Assembly (NCBI RefSeq): GCF_030291075.1
Contig: NZ_CP127407.1
Span: forward strand, 2,540,001 to 2,604,000
From: Stenotrophomonas sp. 57
GTDB lineage: Bacteria > Pseudomonadota > Gammaproteobacteria > Xanthomonadales > Xanthomonadaceae
Length of the DNA: 64,000 bases
Reading direction: 5' to 3'
Part shown: piece after piece, positions 53,127 to 61,590 of the stretch
Numbering within the stretch: position 1 is the first letter of the stretch
Layout of the letters: every line of letters starts with the position of its first letter
Notes under the pieces: generated by a model
What the model was told of the DNA's origin: nothing
What the model saw: the letters and a program-made list of their open reading frames with translations, nothing else
Databases searched by the model: none
Program-made: the position numbers and the translations under genes

Positions 53127-53832
53127 GCGCGGCCAACACTGGCAGGCGATCGCGATCACCGTCGTCCTGCACCTGCTGCCACTGCTGCTGTTGATGCACT
53201 GGGTCGCGATGCCGCCGATGCTGCCGCCGCCGGAGCAGGACGTGCGCATCAGCCTGCGCCTGCTGGCACCGGCCACGCCGCCACGGCCGGTAGAGGAGCG
53301 CCAGGCCGAAACCCCCAGCCAGGCGCAGCAGGCCCGCGCCTCGCAGCCCACGAAGTCACCGCCGCCGCCCAAGCCTACGGCGGCGCGCGAGGGAGAGCAG
53401 GCCGCCAGCGAACCGGGTGGCACGGGCCGCCAGCCACTTCCGGTCGCCCCGCCTGCGGCCGCGACCGATGCAAGTCCCGCACCGGCATCGATCACGGCCG
53501 CGCCGCCCGCTCCGGACGCGCCACCGGCAGACTTCCAGGCCGGCGCCGCCAGCGACCAGTGGGAAGCCCGCCTGATGGCGCGGCTGGAACGTTACCGCTA
53601 CTACCCCGCTGCCGCGCGCTCGCGCCGGCAGCAGGGCACTGCCTGGGTCAGGGCCAGCATCGACCGCGGGGGTCGCCTGCTGGCACTGCGGCTGGAGCAG
53701 TCCAGTGGCCAGCGGATGCTCGATGACGCAGCTCTGCAGACCTTCCGTCGCGCCCAGCCACTCCCCCCCATTCCCGATGAACTGAAGGCACCGCAGGAGC
53801 TGGTGGTGCCGGTGGAGTACTACCTGCGCTAG
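53119..53832 (+). CDS. TonB family protein dedicated to the heme module
   Basis: The 237-residue protein overlaps the ChaN-like gene by eight bases. It has an N-terminal membrane anchor (IAITVVLHLLPLLLLMHWV), a long proline-rich linker (PPPPEQD, then PPPPKPTAAREGE) and a C-terminal TonB domain (RYRYYPAAARSRRQQGTAWVRASIDRGGRLLALRLEQSSGQRMLDDAAL). It would transfer energy to the receptor. No exbB or exbD is nearby, so it must use a partner pair encoded elsewhere. Confidence 0.9.
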   Translation: MSERGQHWQAIAITVVLHLLPLLLLMHWVAMPPMLPPPEQDVRISLRLLAPATPPRPVEERQAETPSQAQQARASQPTKSPPPPKPTAAREGEQAASEPGGTGRQPLPVAPPAAATDASPAPASITAAPPAPDAPPADFQAGAASDQWEARLMARLERYRYYPAAARSRRQQGTAWVRASIDRGGRLLALRLEQSSGQRMLDDAALQTFRRAQPLPPIPDELKAPQELVVPVEYYLR

Positions 53833-53978
53833 GCGCGTTGGAACTGCGACGCAGTCTGCGACCTCAACCCGGGTTGAGGTCAAATACATCCGACGCAACA
53901 GAGCAGTCCGCCGTGCGCAACGAACGCGGCATGTTGCGTCGCCACGCCAGCGCTTTGCTACTGCACGCGATCCGCAGT

Positions 53979-54043
53979 TGTGGAGCCCAGCCCATGCTCG
54001 GCTGCGCCACGCGAACGGCAGCCGAGCATGAGCTCCGCTCTAC
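53979..54043. repeat. Degenerate SMAG-type dimer
   Basis: GTGGAGCCCAGCCCATGCTCGG (53980-54001) and its partly inverse GCCGAGCATGAGCTCCGCTCTAC (54021-54043) show a decayed inverted dimer: the right end keeps CTAC, while GTAG at the left has become GTGG. It separates the tonB-like and CDF genes, which converge. The rest of 53833-54092 shows nothing recognisable besides the dyad AACCCGGGTT near 53866. Confidence 0.65.
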
Positions 54044-54092
54044 AGGGGAGCAGAACCCGGCCCGGCAAGGCCCCGGCGCCAAAGAAGCAGGG

Positions 54093-54995
54093 CTACGTCC
54101 ACGCCGGGTCGGCGGTGAAATCGATGGTCAGCCAGAACGTGCTGCCACGGGCATCCAGGCGTACCGCGATCTCATCGCGCATCGCATCGACCTGGCCCAC
54201 CGAACCCAACGGCGTCGTCGGATCGGCCAGTACGTGGATCTCGATGAAGCGCATCCGCCCCATCTTCGCCACGTGGCTGGTAAAACCGGCATAGCCGCGC
54301 TCTGCCACGAACGCCTGCATGACCTGCTGCACGCGCCGGTCCAGATCATCCGGGGCCACCTGCAGTACCTCGCGCATCGCCTTCCACGCGCTGCGCGCAG
54401 GCACCGGCAGCACCGCCAGGCTGATCAGCGCCAGCACGATCGAATCCAGGTACGGCACCCAGTGGTGCCAGTCGCCGCCGTGCAACGCCAGTGCCAGCAC
54501 GAAGGCCAGCACCACCGCCAGGCTCATCAGCCCCCCCAGCAGCCAACCTCGCACGTCCAGCCACAACAACGCCGAGCGCAGGCGCCGCGCACGCTGCGCG
54601 ACGAATGCCGCCATCGCCAGGTTGCTGGCGCTCAGCAATGCCGCCCACCACAGCGCAGGCCCGAATTTCACTTCGTGCCCGCCCGTGGTCAAGCCGATCA
54701 CTGCGTTGGCCAGCGCATACACGCAGGCCAGCGACAGGATCACCCCGCCGAGTGCCTCGACCATCGGCTCCAGGTGCCAGTAGCCGTACTGGAAGCGCGG
54801 ACTCTGTTCCCGCGCAACCAGCCGCAGCACCGACAACGACACCAGGGTCAAGGCAACGTCGACCAGGCTGTACACGCCGTCGAACAGGATGGCCTGCGAT
54901 CCCACCAGCAGGCCACCACTGAAGCCAACCGCGCTGACTGCGATGGTTACCCCGATGGAGAACTTCAGGATGCGTTGCTCGCGCGCGGTATCCAT
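54093..54995 (-). CDS. Cation diffusion facilitator transporter
   Basis: The 300-residue protein has six membrane helices and the CDF start (SQAILFDGVYSLVDVALTLVSL, Asp39 and Asp46). The second transport site, normally H-x-x-x-D or D-x-x-x-D, reads D-V-R-G-W in LLWLDVRGWLLGG, so this is an atypical member. The C-terminal cytosolic domain (RRVQQVMQAFVAERGYAG) is present. It would export divalent metals such as zinc or iron. It starts 28 bases after adiA, which suggests an operon with acid resistance genes. Confidence 0.85.
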   Translation of the reverse strand: MDTAREQRILKFSIGVTIAVSAVGFSGGLLVGSQAILFDGVYSLVDVALTLVSLSVLRLVAREQSPRFQYGYWHLEPMVEALGGVILSLACVYALANAVIGLTTGGHEVKFGPALWWAALLSASNLAMAAFVAQRARRLRSALLWLDVRGWLLGGLMSLAVVLAFVLALALHGGDWHHWVPYLDSIVLALISLAVLPVPARSAWKAMREVLQVAPDDLDRRVQQVMQAFVAERGYAGFTSHVAKMGRMRFIEIHVLADPTTPLGSVGQVDAMRDEIAVRLDARGSTFWLTIDFTADPAWT

Positions 54996-55023
54996 CGTTC
55001 GCCAAAGGGCCGACCGTCGCCGG

Positions 55024-57312
55024 TCAGGCCTTCAGCACCTCCACCCTGTACGAGGTCACATCGCCGTCCTGCTCGATGATCAGCCCGTGCACGTCCGACT
55101 CGAAGCCCGGGAAGCGGGCGTTCTGCTCGCGTGCGATGCGCAGCGACTGGATGATCGGCTCGTCGCTGTCGCCGAAACGCTCACCCGGCATGATGGTGGG
55201 AATGCCCGGCGGGTACGGCACCAGCATGGTCGCCGCGACGCGGCCGCTGAGCTCCTCGATGTCCACCCGCTCGATCTCGCCCTTGACCAGATGGTTGTAG
55301 GCATCGGCCGGGGTCATCACCGGCGTTGGCAGGTCCACGTACATCTCGCGCATCACCTTGGCCACCGAGAATTCCTGGTTGAACGCATGCAACGCGTCGC
55401 ACAGGTCACGCAGGCCCCAACCAGCGTAGGCATTGGGATAGTCGGCCGCCAGCGACGGCAGTGCCTGGCTGAGCGGCGCGTTGCGGTCGTACAGCTCCTT
55501 GAATGCCATCAGTTCGGTGACCAGCGTGCTCCACTTGCCCTTGGTGATGCCCATCGAGAACAGGAACAGCACCGAGTACAGGTTGGTCTTCTCCACGGTG
55601 ATGCCGCGGCCCCACAGGAACTTGCTGAGCACCGCCGCCGGAATGCCCAGCCTGCCCATGCTGCCGTCCATCGCCAGGCCCGGGCTCAGCAGGGTCACCT
55701 TGATCGGGTCGATCAGCACGTAGTCGTCGACCAGATTTTCGAAGCCGTGCCAATGCGCGTCCGGCTGCAGGTACCACTCCTCGCGCTTGGCCACCAGCGG
55801 TGCCGGCGTGTCACCCTTGTCCAGGCTGCGCTCGACCTTGGTGGGCTGCCACACGCTGAACCACCAGTCGTCGCGGCCGAGATCGTCACGCACGTGCAGC
55901 ATCGCGCGACGGAACGCGATGGCTTCGTCATGCATCTCCTGCACCAGCGAACGGCCGGCCTCGCCCTCCATCATCTTCGACGCCACATCACAGGCCGCGA
56001 TCATCCCGTAATGCGGGCTCGTCGAGGTGTGCATCATGAACGACTCGTTGAAGCGCTCGGCATCCAGGTCGCGCTGCGCCGAATTGCGCACGTGGATCAT
56101 CGATGCCTGCGAGAACGCGGCCAGCAGCTTGTGGGTGGAATGCGTGGTGAAGATGATCGCATCCTGCTCTCGCGGCTTGCCCTTGGCCATGCCGTAGTGG
56201 TTCTCGTAGAACGGATGGAAGGCGGCATAGGCGTACCAGGCTTCATCGAAGTGCAGGAAGTCGACCGTGCTGCCGATCTCGTCGGCGATCTTCTCCGCGT
56301 TGTAGCACAGGCCATCGTAGGTGGAATTGGTCACCACTGCGATGCGCGGCTTGGAACCGGCCTGGTAGGCCTTGCTGGCCAGCGGGTTGGCGGCGATGCG
56401 CTGCTGCAGCGACTCGGGCGTGAACTGGTCCAGGCTGATCGGGCCGATGATGCCGTGCGCGTTGCGGCTGGGGGTGAAGTACACCGGCACCGCGCCGGTC
56501 ATGATCAGCGCGTGCAGCAGCGACTTGTGGCAGTTGCGGTCGACGAACACCACGTCGCCGCGGGCCACCGTGCCGTGCCAGACGATCTTGTTGGCAGTGG
56601 AGGTGCCGTTGGTGACGAAGAAGGTATGGTCGGCACCGAAGTTGCGCGCCGCTTCTTCCTCGGCATCCTTGATCGGGCCGGTATGGTCGAGCAGCGAGCC
56701 CAGCTCCGGCACCGAGATCGACAGGTCGCTGCGCAGGGTGTTCTCGCCGTAGAACTGGTGGAATGCACGCCCCACCGGCGACTTGGTGAACGCCACGCCA
56801 CCGGCATGGCCCGGCGTGTGCCAGGAATAGTTCGACTCGGCCGCATGATGGATCAGCGCCTTGAAGAACGGCGGCAGCAGGTTCTTCATGTAGTCTTCGG
56901 CTGCGCGCATCACCTGCCGCGAGATGAAGCTCTTGGTGTCTTCGAACAGGAAGATGAAGCCGTGGATGTACTTGAGCAGCTTGCTCGGCACCTTCTCGAT
57001 GGTGCGGCGCTCGCCGTACAGGAACACCGGCAGGTTGGCGCGGCGCGCGCTCTGCTCGCGCAGGAAGGCGGTCAGGCGCTGGAACTCGCCATCCACCTCC
57101 TCGCTGCCATCGATCGAGATCAGCACCGCCGACGCCGCCACGTAGGTACGGGCACCGGCGCGGGCATCATCCAGGTTCAGGCCACACAGCACGCGCTGGT
57201 CGTTGCTGCGCAGCTCCTCCACCAGGGCGCGGATCAGGATGCCGCCGATGCGCGGCGACTCGTAGTCGTTGTCGATGACAATGACCGGATAGTCCAGGGA
57301 CTTGAAGTACAC
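55024..57312 (-). CDS. adiA: Arginine decarboxylase, AdiA-like
   Basis: The 762-residue protein is close to E. coli AdiA (about 755) and shares its order. An N-terminal wing domain is followed by SWHTPGHAGGVAFTKSPVGRAFHQFYGEN, VTNGTSTANKIV, DRNCHKSLLHALIMTGA and LHFDEAWYAYAAFHPFYENHYGM. The PLP-binding lysine lies in THSTHKLLAAFSQASMIHV. It converts arginine to agmatine and uses up a proton. The antiporter gene directly upstream supports arginine rather than lysine or ornithine as substrate. Confidence 0.9.
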   Translation of the reverse strand: MYFKSLDYPVIVIDNDYESPRIGGILIRALVEELRSNDQRVLCGLNLDDARAGARTYVAASAVLISIDGSEEVDGEFQRLTAFLREQSARRANLPVFLYGERRTIEKVPSKLLKYIHGFIFLFEDTKSFISRQVMRAAEDYMKNLLPPFFKALIHHAAESNYSWHTPGHAGGVAFTKSPVGRAFHQFYGENTLRSDLSISVPELGSLLDHTGPIKDAEEEAARNFGADHTFFVTNGTSTANKIVWHGTVARGDVVFVDRNCHKSLLHALIMTGAVPVYFTPSRNAHGIIGPISLDQFTPESLQQRIAANPLASKAYQAGSKPRIAVVTNSTYDGLCYNAEKIADEIGSTVDFLHFDEAWYAYAAFHPFYENHYGMAKGKPREQDAIIFTTHSTHKLLAAFSQASMIHVRNSAQRDLDAERFNESFMMHTSTSPHYGMIAACDVASKMMEGEAGRSLVQEMHDEAIAFRRAMLHVRDDLGRDDWWFSVWQPTKVERSLDKGDTPAPLVAKREEWYLQPDAHWHGFENLVDDYVLIDPIKVTLLSPGLAMDGSMGRLGIPAAVLSKFLWGRGITVEKTNLYSVLFLFSMGITKGKWSTLVTELMAFKELYDRNAPLSQALPSLAADYPNAYAGWGLRDLCDALHAFNQEFSVAKVMREMYVDLPTPVMTPADAYNHLVKGEIERVDIEELSGRVAATMLVPYPPGIPTIMPGERFGDSDEPIIQSLRIAREQNARFPGFESDVHGLIIEQDGDVTSYRVEVLKA

Positions 57313-57332
57313 GTTGATTCTCCTTGTCTAAC

Positions 57333-58685
57333 TCAGGAACGCTGGGCGCCGGCACTGATCGCCGAAGCCTCGCGGGCGCGCTGCCGCTGCTGGCGGCGCT
57401 CCTCGCTGAAGAAGGGATAGAACACGGTGATGAACAGCACGAACAGGAACGCGTACTGCACGATGGTTCCGGACGAGCCGTAGATCGCCCACAGGCAGTA
57501 CACGACGGTCAGGCTGGTCAGGGTCCAGAACGCACCGGTATGAATGATCGTGTGCGAGCGCTCGACCACGAAGTAGCAGGCCACGCACGAGTAGATGTAG
57601 GGCAGCAGGGTCAGTACCACCGCCGCCGACGTGATCACGTCGAACTGGGCCGAAGCGGTTTCCGAAGTGGAAGTGACCAGCACGGCCAGGGTCATCAGCA
57701 CGGCCACGATCAGCACGCCCTTGACCGGCACGTCATCCTTGTTGGTCTTGCTGAAGATGCTCGGGAACAGGCCGTCGTCGGAAGCGGCCTTGGCGCTCTG
57801 TGCGGTCAGCAGGATCCAGCCGCCCAGCGAACCGGCCGCACCGATGAAGGCACACAGGCTGACCAGCGCACCGCCCCAACCGCCCACTGCCTTGGCCGCG
57901 GCCAGTGCGAACGGCGCATCGGACGTCTGAAGTTCGCCATTGGGCACCATGCCCATGATCACCGAGGAGCTGGCGATGTAGGCGATTGCGGCCAGGAACA
58001 CGCCGGCCAGGGTGGCACGGGCCACGTTCTTTTCCGGGTTCTCGACCACACCGGCCGTCACCGAGGCCGACTCGACACCGATGAAGGCCCACAGGGTCAG
58101 CGCCGCGGCGCTGGAGATCGCGCCGAAATTGGATTCACCGGACACGTTGTAGGCGCCCTTGAAGATGTCGGCATCGAAGAAGAACCAGCCGAAGATGGCG
58201 ATGCCCAGGATCGGTACCAGCGCAAAGCTGGTGGTAACCGTCTGCACGCGGCTGACGAAGGCTGGGCCGATCACGTTGGCGAAGCTCAGCGCCCACACCA
58301 GCACCAGCACCGCGATGCAGCGCACCAGCGGCTCGGACAGGATCGGGAAGAAGTAGCTGAAGTAGCCGACCGCCGCAATCGGGATGGCGACGTTGCCGAT
58401 CCAGTTGGCGAACCAGTAGATCGTGTTGGTCTGGAAGCCCATGTACGGCCCGAACCAGTCACGCGCATAGGCGTACGGACCGCCCGCCTTGGGCGCCAGC
58501 TTGCCCAGCTTGGCGAACACGAACGCCAGCAGCAGCGCACCTGCGGTGGTGATCAGCCAGCCCCAGATCGAGGCGGTGCCGATCTTGGCCAGGCTGGATG
58601 GCAACAGGAACACGCCTGAGCCCATCATGTTGCCCGCAACGAGGAAGGTGGCTCCGACCACCCCGATTTTCTTTGCTTCTGCCAT
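57333..58685 (-). CDS. adiC: Arginine/agmatine antiporter, AdiC-like
   Basis: The start at 58685 follows AGGAGA. The 450-residue protein has 12 helices and matches AdiC strongly by eye. Shared segments include GNMMGSGVFLLPSSLA, PYAYARDWFGPYMGFQTN, the WFANWIGNVAI helix, VALFGWF-like motifs and TLWAFIGVESASVTAGVVENPEKNVARATLAG. It exchanges external arginine for internal agmatine. It lies 20 bases before adiA, so the two form the arginine-dependent acid resistance pair. Confidence 0.92.
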   Translation of the reverse strand: MAEAKKIGVVGATFLVAGNMMGSGVFLLPSSLAKIGTASIWGWLITTAGALLLAFVFAKLGKLAPKAGGPYAYARDWFGPYMGFQTNTIYWFANWIGNVAIPIAAVGYFSYFFPILSEPLVRCIAVLVLVWALSFANVIGPAFVSRVQTVTTSFALVPILGIAIFGWFFFDADIFKGAYNVSGESNFGAISSAAALTLWAFIGVESASVTAGVVENPEKNVARATLAGVFLAAIAYIASSSVIMGMVPNGELQTSDAPFALAAAKAVGGWGGALVSLCAFIGAAGSLGGWILLTAQSAKAASDDGLFPSIFSKTNKDDVPVKGVLIVAVLMTLAVLVTSTSETASAQFDVITSAAVVLTLLPYIYSCVACYFVVERSHTIIHTGAFWTLTSLTVVYCLWAIYGSSGTIVQYAFLFVLFITVFYPFFSEERRQQRQRAREASAISAGAQRS

Positions 58686-58761
58686 GACAATCTCCTGTAC
58701 TGGCATGAGCCCGGCTTGACCGGGCGTGGGGACGGTTACGCTGGCGTACGACTGCTCGCGC

Positions 58762-60204
58762 TTACTTGATGAAGTTGTATTGCAGGCTGCCCTGCACCCG
58801 GACCGTGTCGCCGCGCGCGCCGCCCTGCTGTTCCAGGCGGCCGTACAGCAGCTCCATGCCCATGGTCCACGAGGGCGCCGGGCTCCAGATCAGGTTGAAC
58901 ACGCCGTAGCGGCTTTGCCGGAACGCGTCGGCGGCCAGTGCCGCGTTCCGCTCCAGGGTCAGCTGGCCAAAGATCAGGTTCGACCGCCATAGCTCGGACC
59001 AGTAATGGGTGTAGCCAACGAAGCCGCCGTGCAGGTCCAGCGCGTCGAGACGGCCATCGGCACCGACCACCGCGTCCAGCCCGGAGCCGGTCAGGTCGGC
59101 GGTGTAGCGGCTGAGACCGCGGCCACCGAGTGCACCGAACAGCAGCAGGTCGCGCTCGCCTACCGAGGCCGAGCCACTCAGCTGCAGGCCGCCGGCCATG
59201 CGCCGGTCGCGCTCGTCCTCGCCGTCGTAGGCCAGGCTGCGCGCCACCGCGCCCAGCTGCAGGTGGCCCCAGTCGCGCTCCATGCGCGCGGTCACGGTTA
59301 CGTCCGGCAGACGGTTCACCGCGGCCCGCTCATCACTGGCACCGGCCAGTTCGGTCTTCGGGTCTTCGGCGGCGACGGTCAGGGTGTTGCCCTTGCCCAT
59401 CGCAAAGCTGTGGTGGATGCCCGCCACCAGCAGATAGCCCGCGCCGCCGGGCCCGGCGAAATCCAGCGTGTCGGGCAGGCTGTCCGGGTCCATGAAGCTG
59501 GAATAACCATAACCGGCATAGGTATTGCCGAGCTGGCCATACGCATGACGCAGGCGGAACTCGTAGCCGTCGCTGCTGCCGAAGAAGTCGTTCTCCAGGT
59601 AGAAGCGCAGGTTGCCGTGCGTGGTCGGGCGTCGCGCCTCGAAGCTGAAGCGCGTCTGCTTGGCATGGATGTTGAAGTTGGACACATCACGGTGGCTGCC
59701 GCCGACCGGCATCGACGACGGGATGAACTGGTCCTCGTCACCGGCCGCGCGCGAGTCGGCGATGGCATCAAGCTTGGCGTAGCCGCCGATGCGGATCACG
59801 GTGTCGGTGCCGGGAATGGCGAAGAAGCCCTTGAGGTCGGGATCGGTCGGGCCCGCGGCACTGTCCGGACGCGATGCCGCTGTGGATGGATCGGCCACGG
59901 AGTCGCGTTGTGGCAACACCGGCTGTGCGACACCCGGGACCTGCGTGCCATGAATCACATCGGAAGGGACAGGTGCCGAAACCAAAGGCGTCGTTGCAGG
60001 CGCTGCCGTCGTCCGTGCCTGCACCGGCGCATCATCGCGCGCCTCCAGCCGATCCAACCGTTGCTGCATGCCTTCCAGCGCCTGACGCATGGCGGCAATC
60101 TCACGCCGCAATGCCTGCGCATCCTCCGCATCGCCCTGTTGCGCATACGCTGGCGAGATCGCCAGTGCCCCCATACACGCCAGACTCAGTACCGCCAAAC
60201 GCAT
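58762..60204 (-). CDS. DcaP-like outer-membrane porin
   Basis: The 480-residue protein has a signal peptide (MRLAVLSLACMGALAISPAYA), a coiled-coil N-terminal stretch (DAQALRREIAAMRQALEGMQQRLDRLEA), a linker and a 16-strand barrel with FIPSSMPVGG and QTRFSFEARRPTTHG. The barrel ends in GSLQYNFIK, with its aromatic near-C-terminal residue. This is the DcaP layout, a trimeric porin family for small organic acids. It is 76 bases upstream of adiC on the same strand, so it may be the first gene of the acid resistance operon. Confidence 0.85.
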   Translation of the reverse strand: MRLAVLSLACMGALAISPAYAQQGDAEDAQALRREIAAMRQALEGMQQRLDRLEARDDAPVQARTTAAPATTPLVSAPVPSDVIHGTQVPGVAQPVLPQRDSVADPSTAASRPDSAAGPTDPDLKGFFAIPGTDTVIRIGGYAKLDAIADSRAAGDEDQFIPSSMPVGGSHRDVSNFNIHAKQTRFSFEARRPTTHGNLRFYLENDFFGSSDGYEFRLRHAYGQLGNTYAGYGYSSFMDPDSLPDTLDFAGPGGAGYLLVAGIHHSFAMGKGNTLTVAAEDPKTELAGASDERAAVNRLPDVTVTARMERDWGHLQLGAVARSLAYDGEDERDRRMAGGLQLSGSASVGERDLLLFGALGGRGLSRYTADLTGSGLDAVVGADGRLDALDLHGGFVGYTHYWSELWRSNLIFGQLTLERNAALAADAFRQSRYGVFNLIWSPAPSWTMGMELLYGRLEQQGGARGDTVRVQGSLQYNFIK

Positions 60205-60717
60205 TGCATCCTCCCCGGACGAACACTCGCATCACGGTCCTGGAGCGCACGCATGCGCCGCCCTGGCTTCGCGTTGCCGTTGCTGGAAATGCGGGTACTG
60301 CGTCGACGACACCGGTCAGCCTGCGCGCGGCAGACAACAGGACGATGACATTGCCCTGCCTGTACCCATGTCGCTTCCATCAAGGCCGCGCTGCCAGAGA
60401 GGTGGCGACCGCAGCGGTCTGCGTAACAAGCAGGGAGTGAGAGTGTCGTGAATAGCGGTGCCACACTGCCCGAATCGGGGCAGCCGTGGCGCGGCATCCA
60501 TGGCGCGTTGACGCTGTATTCCATGCGTCAAAGGCTAATCCGCCTGTCGTTTTTGGCCTTGATTGGAATCAAGGCGCGATGCTTGATCTCAGTCACGATT
60601 CAGACGTGACCTTGAACAGGTCATGCGCAAGCGGTTGTGTCCGCCTGGGGCACAGAACGCGACAGGCCCGCATGTCGCCATGCGGGCCTGTGGGCTACGT
60701 CATCATGTCGACACGGG
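60205..60717. promoter_or_regulatory. Long spacer with operator-like palindromes
   Basis: No credible gene is seen in these 513 bases. It contains GCCTTGATTGGAATCAAGGC (60556-60575, perfect palindrome) and GTCACG...CGTGAC (60592-60610). The terminator hairpin described separately also lies here. It should hold the promoter of the porin-adiC-adiA-CDF group. Confidence 0.5.
60662..60691 (-). terminator. Hairpin terminator of the DsbG-like gene
   Basis: ACAGGCCCGCATG, loop TCGC, CATGCGGGCCTGT is a perfect 13-bp stem 27 bases after the stop codon of the DsbG-like gene. No clear T-run follows on either strand, so it may act as a 3-prime stabiliser instead. Confidence 0.55.
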
Positions 60718-61560
60718 TCAGCGCGGGCCGAGCACCGTCGTCAGGTCGTCGCCCTGCGGCAGTCCGGCGCGGCGCTGCACCTGACCCTGTGAATCCTGGA
60801 ACAGGATGCCTGGCGTGCCCTGGAAGCCCATCTCCAGCATCAGGACCTGGTTGGCATCAAGCTTGCCTGCGATCTCGCGGCTGATGTTCGGCAGCGCCTT
60901 GATGCCGCCACGGTCGAACTGGTGCTCGTTCTCCAGCAGCGCCGCGCTCGGATCACGCGCGGCGAGGATGGCGGCGGCCTTGGCCGGGCTGTCCTCGCGG
61001 ATCACGCCAACCATGATGTGACGCAGCTGCACCTTGCCGGCATCGACCCACGGCCGCGCTGCCTCCCAGAATTTGTGGCAGTAGGGGCAGTTGGCGTCAC
61101 TGAAGGTGTAGACCACGCGCGGCGCGTCGGCCTTGCCATCGCGCACCCAGGCACTGGCTTCCAGCTTGGTCCACATCTTGGCCGACATCGGTGCGGCGAC
61201 CAGCTTTTCGACCGCCTCGGCGGCCACATCATTGCCCTCGGCATCGAACAGGCTGCCCACCAGCACATGCTTGCCATCGGCCGTGACATAGGCCGCTGCA
61301 GGCTGCTGGCCACCTACCACGCCGGCAAAGCCACGCAGGCCACCCGGCGCATCAAACTCGGCAACGACCTCGAAGCCGTGCTTCTCGATGCCCTTCAGCA
61401 CCGCCGGGCGATCGCCCTGGGCAGTCGTGGCCGGTGCGCCGGCCGTCGGCGCCGTGGCGGCCTTGCCCGGTGGCGTCTGTGCCTGGCTGCAGGCGGCCAA
61501 TGCCAGCATGACCGGCAGCAAGAGCACCGCCGGAGCAGTGCGCAGGGAAGTCGACAACAT
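60718..61560 (-). CDS. DsbG-like thiol:disulfide isomerase lipoprotein
   Basis: The 280-residue protein has a lipobox (LALAAC) where DsbG has a plain signal peptide. A short linker leads to the dimerisation region and the thioredoxin domain with C-P-Y-C in YTFSDANCPYCHKFWEAARPW, the same active-site dipeptide as DsbG. The cis-proline segment MGFQGTPGILFQD follows. It would reshuffle or reduce disulfides in the periplasm. The TlpA-like gene 30 bases upstream on the same strand could keep it reduced. Confidence 0.88.
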   Translation of the reverse strand: MLSTSLRTAPAVLLLPVMLALAACSQAQTPPGKAATAPTAGAPATTAQGDRPAVLKGIEKHGFEVVAEFDAPGGLRGFAGVVGGQQPAAAYVTADGKHVLVGSLFDAEGNDVAAEAVEKLVAAPMSAKMWTKLEASAWVRDGKADAPRVVYTFSDANCPYCHKFWEAARPWVDAGKVQLRHIMVGVIREDSPAKAAAILAARDPSAALLENEHQFDRGGIKALPNISREIAGKLDANQVLMLEMGFQGTPGILFQDSQGQVQRRAGLPQGDDLTTVLGPR

Positions 61561-61590
61561 GGGAACTCCGTAGTGAGATGCCCGCGCAGG

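Noticed and set aside
54889..57420. Forward open frame of 843 codons
   Set aside because: It is antisense to adiA; rich in His/Arg/Gln and without known motifs.
60486..60884. Small forward frame in the spacer after the porin
   Set aside because: No ribosome binding site, no family pattern, and it runs through the palindromes and into the antisense of the DsbG-like gene.
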